From Poronia punctata (Eukaryota; Ascomycota; Sordariomycetes; Xylariales; Xylariaceae): 64,000 nt of DNA. The position numbers and the translations under genes are program-made. Position 1 is the stretch's first letter; every line of letters begins with the position of its first letter. Shown here in pieces: positions 10,115-22,638 of the stretch. The DNA is taken from NCBI GenBank assembly GCA_022579005.1, contig MU401548.1, forward strand, positions 1 to 64,000, given 5' to 3'. The notes beneath the pieces were generated by a model. It was not told where the DNA came from and did no database searches. It saw only the letters and a list, made by a program, of their open reading frames with translations.

Positions 10115-12266
10115 TATATCCTAAATGTCCTTTAGGTATGTTCAGTCAGTGGGTTCATAGGTTCCAATGAGACGAAGGGGGGTAGATACCTGGTAGTCTA
10201 GTCTCGAGTTAGGTAGTCCCGTTAACAACACAGCCGTCTAATAAACTTAGTTGGAGAACAACACCGCAATGAAGACGACGTTGGTGGGAGAATAATCATC
10301 TCTATGCCCGTATAGCGGAGATGAAATGATAGGAAGTATTGGATAATGGCAGAAAAACTCTCTACTCAAGAGAGACCAAGACTCGTTCGAGGAAGGGAAG
10401 ACGAAAAGTGTGACAGGTAAAAGAAGTGACTCGAAATGTAAGTGTACTAACCTTGTCTTCTCTTAAAGTAGAGGCGAACAGGCAAAGAGGAACTCGCTTT
10501 GCAGTATCAGGAGACTTGACCCGTCCGGCGGGAGGGTAGTGATGAGTGCAACGATGATTTGCACTGGCAAGATCCTACGATAGGAACAGAAATAATGACT
10601 TGGCTTACGTGGAAGCCTAGGAGGGTATCATGGAAAGAAGCTTGATCAAGTATAAGAAGGGTCTCTTATACAAGAGGGAGCTGGTTGATGTTGAAGTCCA
10701 AGTGACGTCTCTGGAAAGTTAGTTGGGGAAGATGATGTGGGAAAAGAAAGGCACAAGGTTTTAAGAAGTAAGGAAAGTATCAGGGTACTAGAAAGGTTCT
10801 ACTTATAAAAAAAGAAGACGTCGAGGTAGAGTATGGCAAGATAGGCAAGTATTCTTTGCCGCAGATGCGGAACGTCGACATACCTTATCTACCATATAGC
10901 ACCTCAGGGCGAGCCTTGTTACCCGGAAGTTGCGGATTTCGAGGCCGGTTCTATACAACGTTGGATAGACTTTGGTAAGACTTACCAAGTATAGCAAGAT
11001 CTGGCTTGACTGATATTCTCTGGTTTTGTAGAGTTGAGTTGCTAGGTGTGTCTATCGCTCACATGAACAGCTGAAAGGCTTGAACATATGTTCAAGTGTA
11101 TTGTCATTCTCTATAATGAACATGTTCTCTGACCATGTACACCCTAGAACTGTATATGTACTGTGACCACAATCCATATGAACCCCATTGCTAAAACTTA
11201 GGTACATCGTCAGTTATGCCGTCGACCAGCTAGGTTATGTGGGCCCTGTCACCTGTGGGTTGAATACCTCTTGTCACAAGTATTCCCAGGTACTCACAAT
11301 AAGGCACATGTATCCGACAAAAAGAGACCTTTTCAGTTTGACTAGGTAGTATACCCATTGATCCTATGAAAGAATGCAAGTATATACAGTTGTGAGATCT
11401 TGTTTGGTCATGGCTTCACTCGGTGGTAGGTATTTGTTGCATTAGTTCACACCAACATAGCACAGTTGTTGTCTAATATGTTTACACAAAAGCTGTAAGC
11501 TATTAGTTTCCATCAAGTCTTAGTTGACATACTTTTTCTAAAAATTTATAAAGACATGCTAGAAGATGTCATCAAGAGTAGAGGCAGAAATAAAGATCAA
11601 TGTTACCTATCAAGACCAATGTCATCAACTCAGACCTAAAAACTTCCATGGGACTCAAGAGTTGTACAGCGCGCATTCCTAGGTCATCCCCTATTGTGGC
11701 GCGTCTGTGGCTTGAAGCTTTATGTAAGTATGCGATTTATTTAATGGTACAAATAACTCGGATATATGCATACGTCAGGTACCTTCTTTTCTGACCTGTT
11801 CTAAACATTCATTACCTACTGCAGGTGCTTACTGACATCATGCAGGTAACTACTTATTTTCACATGTACATCACACACTATTTGATATGCAAAGTGACAC
11901 GCGTAAAGGCAGGGTACCTACTGCACCTGCAGAACAGCACTCACCTTAATGTACAACTCTAGTACTTGGGTACATAGGTACATCCAGATTGAGCTCCTTC
12001 ATTGCGTAGACGGACCCTCCCCTGTCTGCTTGTTCCAGCAACGCCAATGATTGATGGTACCTGCTTGACAGTTTGTTAGTTGCCTGCGCCGACTTACCTA
12101 AGAATAAATCGCATCACACTTGGTTCTCATACACAGTAGTTTGTTGCTACACCGGTCCGATGAGTTGTAGAATCATACTATTGATTTGAAGACTGCGCAC
12201 TTGCAATTCGGCAGCTCTCTGAATCCTCCTCTTCTGGGCCGCTCCGGGTCTAACTTCCGTACCGTC
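10115..12266. other. 2.1-kb intergenic region between divergent genes
   Basis: Shared upstream region of the BTB-like gene (left) and VPS35 (right). Only short frames without family similarity are present. It contains a perfect 18-bp palindrome, CTTGAACATATGTTCAAG, near 11078-11095. An untranslated first exon or a non-coding RNA cannot be excluded. Confidence 0.5.
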
Positions 12267-15170
12267 ATGTCCAATACTCCAGCTCCGCCTGAGGATCAGG
12301 CAAGGCTACTTGAAGATGCATTACTTGCAGTGCGCCAGCAAACTGCGCTTATGCGCAAATGCCTTGAAACTCCTGGGAAGCTTATGGATGCCCTAAAGTG
12401 CTGGTATGTTGAGTCTATACGCCACGTCGAGCTCTACGACACCCGAGCATAGCATTGCCTGGCATAGAATTACGTCCCACTCGCTCGGTTAATATCGTAG
12501 CTGCGCTAACCGCCGATGCTTTGTTATCCAGTTCTACGCTGGTTTCCGAGTTGCGCACGAGTAGCCTAGGGCCCAAGCAATATTACGAGCTCTACATGGC
12601 TGTTTTCGACGCCTTACGCTATCTCTCCGTACACCTGAGAGAGAACCATCCCCACAACCACCTTGCCGACCTCTACGAGCTTGTCCAGTATGCTGGTAAT
12701 ATCGTGCCGCGCCTATACCTCATGATCACAGTCGGTACTGCATATATGTCGGTCCCTGATGCTCCCGTCAAGGAGCTGATGAAAGACATGATGGATATGA
12801 CCCGTGGTGTACAGCACCCCATTCGCGGCTTGTTTCTGCGATACTATCTGTCTGGCCAGGCGAGGGACTATCTTCCTACCGGCGATGGCGACGGTATAGA
12901 GGGGAATCTGCAGGACTCTATTAGCTTCGTCCTCACCAACTTCGTCGAAATGAATAAGCTTTGGGTGCGATTGCAACATCAAGGGCACTCGAGGGAGCGC
13001 GAGCAACGTACCAGAGAGCGTAAAGAACTTCAACAACTGGTTGGTAGCAATATCGTGCGGTTGAGTCAACTGGTCGACCTAGACTCCTATAAAAATGGCA
13101 TATTGGGACCGTTACTGGAACAGGTTGTCCAGTGTCGAGATATATTAGCACAGGAGTATTTGTTGGAGATCGTTACCCAGGTCTTCCCAGACGAATTCCA
13201 CCTGCACACACTCGACCAGTTCCTCGGTGCTGTCTCACGACTGAACCCACATGTTAACGTCAAAGCAATCGTTATCGGGCTTATGGATAGGCTGTCTGCC
13301 TACGCTGAGCGAGAATCACAACAGAACGCCCCAGAAGACAAAGCGAAGCTGGAGGAGGAGGCGCTAACGGATTTGCTTGAGAAGTTGCGCGTAGGCAAGG
13401 AGCAACAGGAGTCAAAAGCTGCCGCGGCTGATTCCAATGATGACGCGAATGGGGACGAACCAGACGGAGAGGCCGCCCCGGGTTCTGAGACGGGCTCTAC
13501 ACGTGGCGCGGCGCCGCCAACACCAGAACCCGAAACAGCTACGGCCGAGGACGAACAGCAAGAAGGCCCATCCGATGCGGAGCGTGCGATTCCACAAGAC
13601 GTAAAACTCTACGAGATCTTCTTTGAGCAAGTCAACAACCTCGTCAGCGCACAGCGTCTACCGATCCAAGATACGATCGCCTTGCTTGTCTCTCTAACCA
13701 ACTTGGCTCTCAATATCTATCCTACACGATTGGATTACGTGGACCAGATTCTCGAATATGCCAATCGCAAAGTTCAAGAACATGCTAACAGCGCGGATCT
13801 CCACTCGCCTCCTGCTCAGCATAGCCTCCTTGCGCTGCTCCAAGCGCCTCTAAAGAGATATGTCTCTCTATTTACCGCCCTTGCCCTCCCGACATATGTG
13901 CCTCTCTTCCAATCACAAACGTATCCCACTAGGAGAGCCGTCGCTGGCGAGGTCGCCCGAAACCTACTCAAGAACCAGACACCGATCTCGACTACGAGAC
14001 AGCTGGAGAACGTGCTGGAAACCCTCAAAGTCTTGATCAAAGAGGGGTCGCAACAGCCGACGGGATACCCTGGAGGACCCCAACGCCGCGCCATGGAGAC
14101 GGACGAGACGATGGAAGAACAAGGCTGGCTGGCAAGAATTGTCCACTTGCTCCAAGGTGAGGACAATGACACGCAATTCCGGCTTCTGCAAATGGTACGT
14201 AACGCATATGCCGAAGGCAACGAGCGCATTCGAACGACGACGCCCCCACTTATTACGGCCGGTATGAAGCTGGCACGCCGCTACAAGGCACGCGAACACT
14301 ACGACGACAACTGGGAAACACAATTGAGTGCCTTGTTCAAGTTCATGCACTCTTCTATCTCGTCTCTCTACACGAGAGTTAACGGGTCCGCTGCGGCCGA
14401 GCTTTCTCTTCGTCTATTCAGTGCCTGTGGACAGACGGCGGACATGGTTGGGTTTGAAGAGGTCGCGTACGAATACTTTGCTCAGTCTTTCACTGTATAC
14501 GAAGAGGCAGTTTCCGATTCAAAGGCCCAATTCCAAGCTGTCTGCGTCATCGCTAGCGCATTACATCAGACGAGGAATTTCGGAAAAGAAAACTACGATA
14601 CGTTGATCACAAAATGTGCGTTGCACGGAAGTAAACTTCTTCGAAAACCAGATCAATGCCGCGCTGTCTACCTGGCAAGTCACCTATGGTGGGCCACGCC
14701 TATTGCGGCAACAGATGAGTCGGACGAGGGAGTAAGTAGCCGTTGCGCCAACTAGTATATCCCTATCCACACAGGAGGATGTGACTAATCAAGCTTCTAG
14801 CTTTATCGTGATGGCAAGAGAGTTCTCGAGTGTCTGCAAAGGGCCCTCAGAGTTGCAGACTCATGCATGGAACAAGCCACTTCCATCGAATTGTTCGTCG
14901 AGATTCTTGACCGATATGTCTACTACTTTGATCAGGCCAACGAGGCGGTAAGAATAGGCCGACCCATGCCAAATATGATTCCGAGACTGACACACAAAGC
15001 AGGTAACTACCAAGTATGTCAACGGGCTAATTGAATTAATACATTCAAATCTAGCCACCAACCAGCAAGATTCGGCCAATATCGAGAGCAGCAAACGTCA
15101 CTTTAAGCATACACTTGAGAACATCGCCGGAAGGCAATACGAAGGCATAATAATACAGCCACAGAAATAA
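12267..15170 (+). CDS. VPS35: retromer subunit Vps35
   Basis: Exons 12267-12403, 12532-14731, 14801-14947 and 15003-15170 encode 883 residues. Vps35 is the alpha-solenoid scaffold of retromer, which recycles sorting receptors such as Vps10 from endosomes to the Golgi. Seen: the start [20 protein letters not shown], the PRLYLM motif (105-110) that contacts Vps26 in characterised Vps35 proteins, helical repeats throughout, and the C-terminal block [20 protein letters not shown] followed by [13 protein letters not shown]. An acidic, disordered insert lies at about 325-375, a common variable loop in fungal Vps35. The ATG at 12267 was chosen over an in-frame upstream one at 12186 because homologous sequence begins with SNTPAPPED. 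Introns carry GTATGT, GTAAGT and GTAAGA donors. Identification is firm. Confidence 0.94.
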
Positions 15171-15892
15171 TCAGCATCGCCAACTGGACGGTAGCTAACG
15201 GCCGTACAAGCTTTATCAAGGCATATGTTTACTCGTAATGAGGCCAAATTATCTAGTATACATAGTAGACAGCATAGCCCATGTTGTGTCCGCCTCAGAT
15301 AATGGCACGCAGACGTAATGCGGAGGGATGTACACTGGTGTTGAAGTTTTGAGTTTGAACAGCAAGCGACAAGAGAAGGACAATGATAGGCATTGCTATG
15401 TAAATACATATGTATACCTCTTTAAAACTTACAAGGGAATTATTTTTATATGCCTTTCCCTTGATACTCTTTGAAGATGATAAATATCACCTTTGCGCCT
15501 GGGGTAAACACGCCCCTGATCAAAGCCGTTCTTTTAACTTTTGGCCATGGGCTTAGCCTACCCTACACATATGGGTAGCGCTTGGTCTAGGATAGTGGGA
15601 CAATTGGTGTAGGTGAGAATTCCGCTTCTTGATTGTCCAATGGGCTTCCAACTGTGCAATTCCCAGGTCCCGGTTATGCAATACACTATTTATTTAAATT
15701 TTATACAGGTCTATGTATTAACTGCAGGTGGTATTCATTACACAGCAGGTGCGTCAGAAATGCGACCTCCTACAGCATCAAGCAGCCTTACGTAACCGAC
15801 AGCACTACGCATTCGCAGGATTGACGTTAGCTCTCCTCCATCTTTCCACCTGATAATTCAACACAAGAAAACACAGCACTTGACAAACAAAC
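15171..15892. other. intergenic, no gene seen
   Basis: VPS35 3' flank and EMC5 promoter region. No coding signal or repeat recognised. Confidence 0.5.
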
Positions 15893-16364
15893 ATGACGTG
15901 GCTTTCCAAAAGCACAGCAGCCTTGGGCTTCGTCCTACTCACCCACGCGTAAGATAATTGACCCCAGCTTGCAAATTGAGCCTGGCTAATATATTCTAAG
16001 CTGTTACTCGGCGCACGAACACTCTGCTCTGCAATCCCACCGAGCGGCCTCCCTCTCATCTTCATCGGGCCCAACGTCCTCGCTCCCCATTGATATCGCC
16101 ATCGAGACCTTCGTCGCAACCTTCGTCATTGCTCTCGGCCTCGTGCTGGGTACTTCTCAACTACGACCTATACAATGGCGGGTCTGGGCCGGCAAGATTG
16201 AACGAGAAGGAGAGTCCGGGTTCACGAATAGTAGCGGCGAGGTCGAGAAGGATTATGTGGGAAACCCGTTTCGGCTATTGGAGAGTCGGCCGGGTTTTGT
16301 CGATATTCGGAAACAGAGGAAGGAGTTTGCCGCTTGGAGAAAAGAAACGTCGGCTACGGCGTGA
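15893..16364 (+). CDS. EMC5: ER membrane complex subunit 5
   Basis: Exons 15893-15948 and 16001-16364 join across a 52-nt intron (GTAAGA...TCTAAG) to give 139 residues. EMC5 (MMGT1 in animals) is a core membrane subunit of the ER membrane protein complex, which inserts tail-anchored and multipass proteins. Seen: an N-terminal hydrophobic segment (WLSKSTAALGFVLLTHACYSA, about 3-23), the EH-rich loop, a second membrane segment (IDIAIETFVATFVIALGLVLG, about 49-69), the conserved PIQWRVWAGKIERE and a cytosolic tail ending in SRPGFVDIRKQRKEF. The first exon alone is too short to be noticed without splicing. Length and layout match fungal EMC5 proteins. Confidence 0.9.
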
Positions 16365-16994
16365 TGTTATAACCTTACGCTAGAAGCTCCGTATAGGTCT
16401 TAATGTCTGTATTTTAAAAATCATTCATTCTGGAGCCCCTTGCTATGTACGATCGATTCGACGTGGAGAACGAATATGCGGCTGTTACGGGGGTAACAAA
16501 TCCTTTCTGCGCCCTAACCTGGTGACGTATCCAAGTACGTTATTTGTGAAGTTGCTAAGTTTTTCCCGTTTTCTAGTAGGAGCTCACACATCGTGCCTAC
16601 TCCCACATTTGTAGGGCTTTCCTTCAGGATATCTCAAGCTTCCAACAGGTGGTGTTTCGTACCTACCTACTTACCCAGAACCCTTTTCAGGCAGGAGTAA
16701 CCTGCACAAGTTTTCACCTATAGCAAGTGCGCCGAGCTCACCTCCTGCCGTAGACATGTCACGAAAACTCAATTCCAAATGAGTTGGTTGTGCCTAGCCA
16801 TCTTCCTCACGTGAGGTGGGATGACCTCCGCATCTATCTCCCGCTTAGCATCTGCTTGCCCTTGGGTTGAATTTCTCTGAAGCTTGTGGTTCTACGTACC
16901 TACCATCTCTAGCCCCTAGGCCCTTCGGTGTGAACCAAACTCAACTCTAAACCTGTCATGTGGCTAAAAGAGTACACTAACCCATCAACAAACA
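16365..16994. other. intergenic, no gene seen
   Basis: Spacer between EMC5 and MSH5 with no coding signal. It presumably contains the MSH5 promoter. Confidence 0.5.
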
Positions 16995-19900
16995 ATGATG
17001 TCTTATCCACAAGTTCGAGGGACCCCGTTGGGGACACGGCGTACTCTATCCACTCCATCGAGCGCACCTAGAAACGCAACGCCTGTAGCTTCAGTGGCTT
17101 CTAGGAGACATCTCCCATATACTTCATCCGTCTCTCAACGACGGTCTATGCGCCCCAATTCCTCTCACAGAGGCTCATCAAGCAGATCACACACAGCTAC
17201 GCCTGCTTCTGGGTCTCGCATCTATAGGTCATCGCCGCCTTTGCTCGCACGTGCCCATAGACCACAGTTGTCTTCCCGTCTCCCTGCTGGAGGTTTCTCA
17301 TCCGGAAACGGTAGTTCTGAGAGTGAGCCAACAGAGCGAGCTCATGATGACATCTCGGAAGCGGAAATGGATCTGATGAACGAAGTGATCATGTCCGTTG
17401 ATATGAGAGACCACGGTAGCCAGAGCTCTACTATGGGCTGTGCATATTACGTTACCAGGGAACAAACTTTGTATCTTCTGGAGGATGTGCCAATGGCTAA
17501 TGCCGATCTTGTCGAGACCTTGCTGCTTCACGCTCAGCCAACAACAGTGTTGATATCCTCACGGGCACCAGAGAGTCTCGCACAAGTCCTTGAGAGAGGC
17601 TCGCAAGATATAAACGGCAATAGAGGTGTGGTCTGCGCCTGGCCTTTCAATGTTACTTGGGCTCCGGATTGTTAAAAATGAGTTAGGTGACTTTCCGGGC
17701 GCTTACATCTTGAGAACTCTCAACTCTACCGATTTCCGTTACGAGCCGGGCAAGAACAGACTCCGTGATCTACATCTGGGCATGGATGGCCCGCAGAGCA
17801 TGTTATATACCAGCGTGGTTGATGACACGTCTCTTGAAACCGACGACCTCGAAAACCAAGGCTCGAATCAGGGGCATCTCATGCGATTGGCAACGTCTGT
17901 CAATCTCGACAGTCGTTTCACCGTAAGAACAGCTTGACCATGTGCATGTTCCGGGCAACTAATTCCATCTAGATTGGCTGCGCTGGTGCGGTCCTGGGAG
18001 ACCTCCAAAGGAGAAAGACAACGCAATATCTGCCTAATGATCCTGAGGCTCTTGATCCTTTTGGAGTCCAGTCTGTCAAGATGTTTTCCCTTTTCAATTC
18101 CATGTTTGTGAACGCCGACACTTTCGCTTCCTTGCAGATACTTCAATCAGAATTCCACCCTAATAGCCATCAACGGGGGCCAACAGCTTCTGTTTCGGGT
18201 GCGAAGGAAAGCCTCTCGGTCTATGGTCTGTTTTGCCACCTAGCTGTCACTCCCCAGGGCAAGTTAAAGTTGCGGCGCATGTTCTTACAACCAAGCACTG
18301 ACATAGACCTCATACGAGAGAGGCTCCGGACGATTGCGTTCTTCACGCGGCCCGGTCATGCCGACACTTTAGTTTCCCTAAGTAAGTCTCTCAGGGGGAT
18401 TAAGGATATGAAATCTGTTCTTTTACTTCTACGGCAAGGCATCGACAACCCGGGGCGAAAAATATCCGTGGCAAACAGCGTGTGGGCTGTCATCCAGAAA
18501 TTTGCTGCCTACACCTTGCAATTAAGAGAGTCTCTTCGAGCACTGCCAGACGGAGAGAAGATTGGCATAGTGAGAAAGGTTGGTGGGATACGGTATTACC
18601 TCTTTCAGCTCATCTGATGAGAAACTACTTAGGTCGTTCAAACTGTCGACGTGGTCTCCGTCCATCAAGCTGGAGAACTCATCGCTGAAACCATCGATTT
18701 TGAGCAATCCGTAGACCGAGGCAGGACAGCTGTAAACCAAGGCGTCGATGCGGAGCTGGACGAACGCAAAAGAAGTTACGACGGGATGGAGCATCTCCTT
18801 GCCAGCGTGATAGGTAGACTGCGGAGTGACCTACCCGAATGGGCACAGAAATATGTTCAAAATTGCATATTCTTCCCCCAGCTTGGGTTCTTGACAGTCG
18901 TATCAATCAACCCGGACACAGGGAAGGTCGACTACGATGGGGAGGGATCAAATGATAGATGGGAACGCATGTTCGTCACGGAAGACGGCGCCTACTATAA
19001 AAACCGAAAGATGAAGGACATGGACGATGAATTTGGAGATACTTATTGCATGATTATCGGCGAGTACTCCATTTTCTACGGTGTGGCCATATGCTCATAA
19101 TCAACCTAGATCGGGAGATTGAGATCATACACGAGCTTTCAACTAGAATTCTAGAACGAGAAGCAGCCATCATAGCAGCTTCGGAAGTACTGGGAGAACT
19201 CGACAGTCTGCTCGCCCTCGCCATCGTTTGCGGCCAGAATAAATGGACGGCACCGGAAATGACGGGTGCAAACATCCTGCATATCAAGGGAGGCCGCCAT
19301 CCGCTCCAGGAGTTGGTAACGCCCTCCTTCATAGCCAATGACTGCCTTATGTCGGGAGGGCCTGCGGGAGACGTGTTACCTGAGGCTTCTGAAAGTACAC
19401 ATTCTGACTCACCGAGTACGGTGATCCTCACGGGCCCTAACCACTCGGGCAAAAGCGTATATCTGAAACAGGTCGCCATCATCGTTTATTTGGCGCATAT
19501 CGGCTGCTTTGTGCCCGCCGAGCGTGCCGTGATTGGCATAACAGATCGCATCCTTACGCGAGTCGCAACCCGGGAAAGTGTTGCCCGCTCAGAGAGCGCA
19601 TTCGCGATTGATCTACGCCAGGTGGCATTTGCGATGAACTTTGCAACTCGGCGGAGCCTAATCCTCATTGACGAGTTCGGTAAAGGCACTAATAATAACG
19701 ATGGAGCGGGCTTGATGAAAGCTACCATCGATCACTTCACTGGACTTGGCCCTGAGCGGCCCAAGCTGCTCGTTGCCACCCATTTCCATGAAATCTTGGA
19801 AGACAATTTCCTGGTCGAAAGCGCAGAGCTAGCATTTGCCCATATGGAAATCCATATCGACCTTGATGCAGCGGCGATGGAAGACCAGGTAACTTATTTG

Positions 19901-20236
19901 TACCAACTTATGGCGGGTCGAAGCATCTCCAGCTTCGGCAGTCGCTGCGCCGCGATGAACGGGGTAGATCAAGCTATTGTCGAGAGGGCGGAGTCGATTA
20001 TATTACAAATGGTTCGCCACGAAGATCTCGAGGTTTCGTGTTCCAAGTTGTCAGACGAAGAGACCCAGAAATTAACAGAAGCTGAGACGGTTGCCCGAGC
20101 ATTTCTTGAAGAAGACTTTGCACTCCCGCCAGCGCCCCTCCCGAAAGAGGAGGCTGCGAGATGGTACCACGACAAGCTCGACAAAATCCTCTCAATAGAT
20201 TTGGAGGGAAGACGAGAAGATCTGTATGAAAGGTAA
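16995..20236 (+). CDS. MSH5: meiotic MutS homologue Msh5
   Basis: Five exons (16995-17625, 17687-17922, 17973-18578, 18633-19059, 19110-20236) encode about 1008 residues. Msh5 pairs with Msh4 as a clamp that stabilises crossover intermediates in meiosis; it does not repair mismatches. Seen: a Ser/Arg-rich disordered start (1-110), the MutS core (VKMFSLFNSMFVNADTFASL), Walker A TGPNHSGKS (encoded near 19430), the segment GCFVPAERAVIGITDRILTR, Walker B LILIDEFGKGT and VATHFHE. Absence of the mismatch-binding Phe-X-Glu domain and the IDLRQVAFA segment favour MSH5 over MSH4 or the mitotic MSH proteins. Intron 4 (19060-19109) appears to use a GC donor. The last exon may instead splice at 20233 to a tiny terminal exon after 20303. 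Exon 1's GTGTGG donor is weak; that junction is least certain. Confidence 0.88.
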
Positions 20237-20644
20237 AAAGAGTTTCATGACATACCTGCTGGTCAGCTAGTCTGAGCTCATACCATTTGTTTCATCTTAA
20301 CAGCTCAAGCTCGATACAATGCTAAACTGTCAGTTCGCCAAGACGACATCTCAGTTGAATTTACAAAAGTACACCCGTCATATCACAAGGGCAATGTCGT
20401 AATGTAAAGTAACTGATTAGATTCTAAAGATCCAGCTTCAAGTGCATGCTCTAGGCAATTGGTATCACGGGGTTCGCTAAAACAGTTCTCCTATATAGGA
20501 TGAAGCAGCTATGTACACAACGGAGATCGAATTATGATTGGATACCAAGTCCTTGGTAGGTGAACCGTGCTATTGTCCTCTTGGCGACAGGAGGGCTGGT
20601 CCTATGTTGGACGAGACGTCAAGCTTAGGGCGACTAATTTCCGT
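20237..20644. other. intergenic between convergent genes
   Basis: Shared 3' region of MSH5 and the CFEM gene. A TTAACAG acceptor-like site ending at 20303 could serve an alternative terminal MSH5 exon. Confidence 0.45.
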
Positions 20645-21406
20645 TTATAGTCCCATTACAAGGGCAACAGCCATTGCAGCAGCAACGCCAAAGACAGAGG
20701 CTTGACCAGCAAGGCCAGCGGCATTGTCGGGGTCGTCAGTCTCACTGGGCTTAGGGGTCTCGGTAGGGTTGGTAGGGCTTGGGTAGGTGTTGGAAGGCAA
20801 AGGTGTGCCGGTGGGGCTGCCACTAACGGTCAACAGGCCAGTGGTAACAACATCCTCATCGCTAACAGTGAGGACACTGGAGCTCGGGGGCTTCAAGGTG
20901 GTGGACGAGGGGACGGGAGCGGTGACAGGGGCGCCGAGATCATAGGTTTGGGTGGCGTCGTTGCCCTTGCCAGGCTTCCCAGTAGGCTTCTCGTCGTCGT
21001 CGTCGTCGTCGTCATCATCATCGGCGTCGTCGTCGCTGTCCTCATCGTCATCGTCGTTGGCGACACCGTTCTTCTTCTCGGCATCTCGAACGGCGTCCTT
21101 GGGTAGATCACACGATCCGCCCAGGGAAGAAATCAGGTCCTTGACGGTGACGTCGGCGGGACACCACTGGTTCATGCAGATGGCGATGTCGGATAGGATA
21201 CCGTCATCGGCCTTCTTGCAGACGCACCCGCTGTCGAAGCAGCCCGAGTTGCGCATGCAGGTCGAGATGCACTGGGCCAGCTCGGCGCGCTTGTCGACGT
21301 TGATGTTGAGGTTGCTGCCGCTGGACTCTGGAGCGGCGGCGGCGTGCTGGAGAAGCGAGCCCAGGAGGGTCGCAGTGAAGATGACGGTTGACTGTACGGA
21401 AGGCAT
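20645..21406 (-). CDS. CFEM-type GPI-anchored surface protein
   Basis: Intronless, 253 residues from the ATG at 21406. The frame stays open to 21610, but the extra 68 residues are basic and low-complexity and would bury the signal peptide, so they are read as 5' leader. Seen: a signal peptide (MPSVQSTVIFTATLLGSLL...AAA), eight cysteines at about 45-105 including DSGCVC, in the spacing of a fungal CFEM domain; an extreme acidic run (about 116-142, nearly all Asp); a Ser/Thr/Pro-rich stalk; and a C-terminal hydrophobic tail after DNAAG, as expected for GPI attachment. CFEM proteins act in haem/iron capture, cell-wall stability or plant interaction; which applies here is unknown. The Asp run is encoded by a trinucleotide repeat that is likely to vary in length. 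Confidence 0.8.
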   Translation of the reverse strand: MPSVQSTVIFTATLLGSLLQHAAAAPESSGSNLNINVDKRAELAQCISTCMRNSGCFDSGCVCKKADDGILSDIAICMNQWCPADVTVKDLISSLGGSCDLPKDAVRDAEKKNGVANDDDDEDSDDDADDDDDDDDDDEKPTGKPGKGNDATQTYDLGAPVTAPVPSSTTLKPPSSSVLTVSDEDVVTTGLLTVSGSPTGTPLPSNTYPSPTNPTETPKPSETDDPDNAAGLAGQASVFGVAAAMAVALVMGL

Positions 21407-22638
21407 CTTGTTTCTCTTTTTTTGCGTTTCTTTCCCTTTTATTTTCCTTGTTTTGATCTTCGTTGATAGATGGCTGCTTCTGCCTCGACTGTGTACGTGT
21501 ATGTTTTTTTTTTTACTAAATGAGTGTCTTGTTGGAATGAACGTGGTTGAAGACCGGCTTTCAAACTCGCGTCGTCTTCTTTCTGGATATTCTAGTGAAT
21601 GGAATTGCACAAAAAGGCAGTGAGAAATTGGATGGGAAAGAAAGGAAAAGGAGATGTATGAGATCGGAGGATCCCTTGAGTTATTATTATTGCGTTGTCT
21701 CCCCCCATTTTTCCGTCCCCTCTCTCCCTACGAGTATCTACAAGACTACACGTACACGTTGATACTCAATCCTAACCCAGGGGGCTGGCTAGCTTAGGCT
21801 AGATTGGATAGACAATTGTCAATCTACTCGCAAATGGGACAAGGACTTGGACATCGCACGTGGATCTGCAGTACTATCGTATGGAGGTAACAATATCGCC
21901 CAACTTTACACGTACGTACGATATAATACAAAAGAGCTCCAATCAAGCATTATGGGGGACCAGCCTGCGAGTGACTTATTCCCCTGCGGAAGGGATTGCA
22001 AGGGGATCATCGTGGGGACCCCCCAGGGGAAATGGCCTGGTTCTGAAACGTGGTGGGAAGGCTTGGGTCGACAAGTTCCCCTGGCGGTGGACAAAAAAGC
22101 TTGAACAGTAATGCGAAGACGGGGCAAATTTCAGCTATGCCGACGATCGATTTTCGCTAGCAGACGTCACAAGCTGCCGTTTGTGGTATAAGGACCCCTG
22201 AAATGTTTGATTGCGCCCGTCGTGCTGTTTCTTGGCGGGGCCCGCTATTCCCACATATAATGCGGGGCAACAGCGTAAAGCCAACGACCCTGCGAAATAA
22301 ATGGCTGGAAGGTACATTGCGGAATAGGCAGACTTCTCCGTTCCTGCTTGTACCTGTAACCCCTTTTTAAACAATATGACGAATGATTGGGCTGGCAAAC
22401 AAGAGCAGGACGGATCTTTGTTTTAGTAGGTAGGTACATGAAATTGCAGACCATCCTCATTTCAAACTGACGATACCTCTCGGAATCCGGCCAACATGCA
22501 TTTCGATGAAACAACTATCATTTTATTTTCTTTCTTTCTTTCTCCCTCTCTCTCAAAATACATCATCTCAAGCTCCAAAGCGGATGAATCTTTTAAGCTC
22601 GTTATATACGAGTTTAGGCCCATCTACATACACTCTTT
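21407..22638. other. intergenic, no gene seen
   Basis: Upstream region of the CFEM gene with pyrimidine-rich tracts on the minus strand. Short frames only; none shows family similarity. Confidence 0.5.

Noticed and set aside
16995..20236. MSH4 or a mitotic MutS homologue instead of MSH5
   Set aside because: The order and wording of ATPase-region motifs, and length of the segment before Walker A, align with MSH5; no mismatch-binding domain is present.
21407..21610. 68-residue N-terminal extension of the CFEM protein
   Set aside because: Basic, low-complexity sequence that would precede and disable the evident signal peptide; the ATG at 21406 is preferred.
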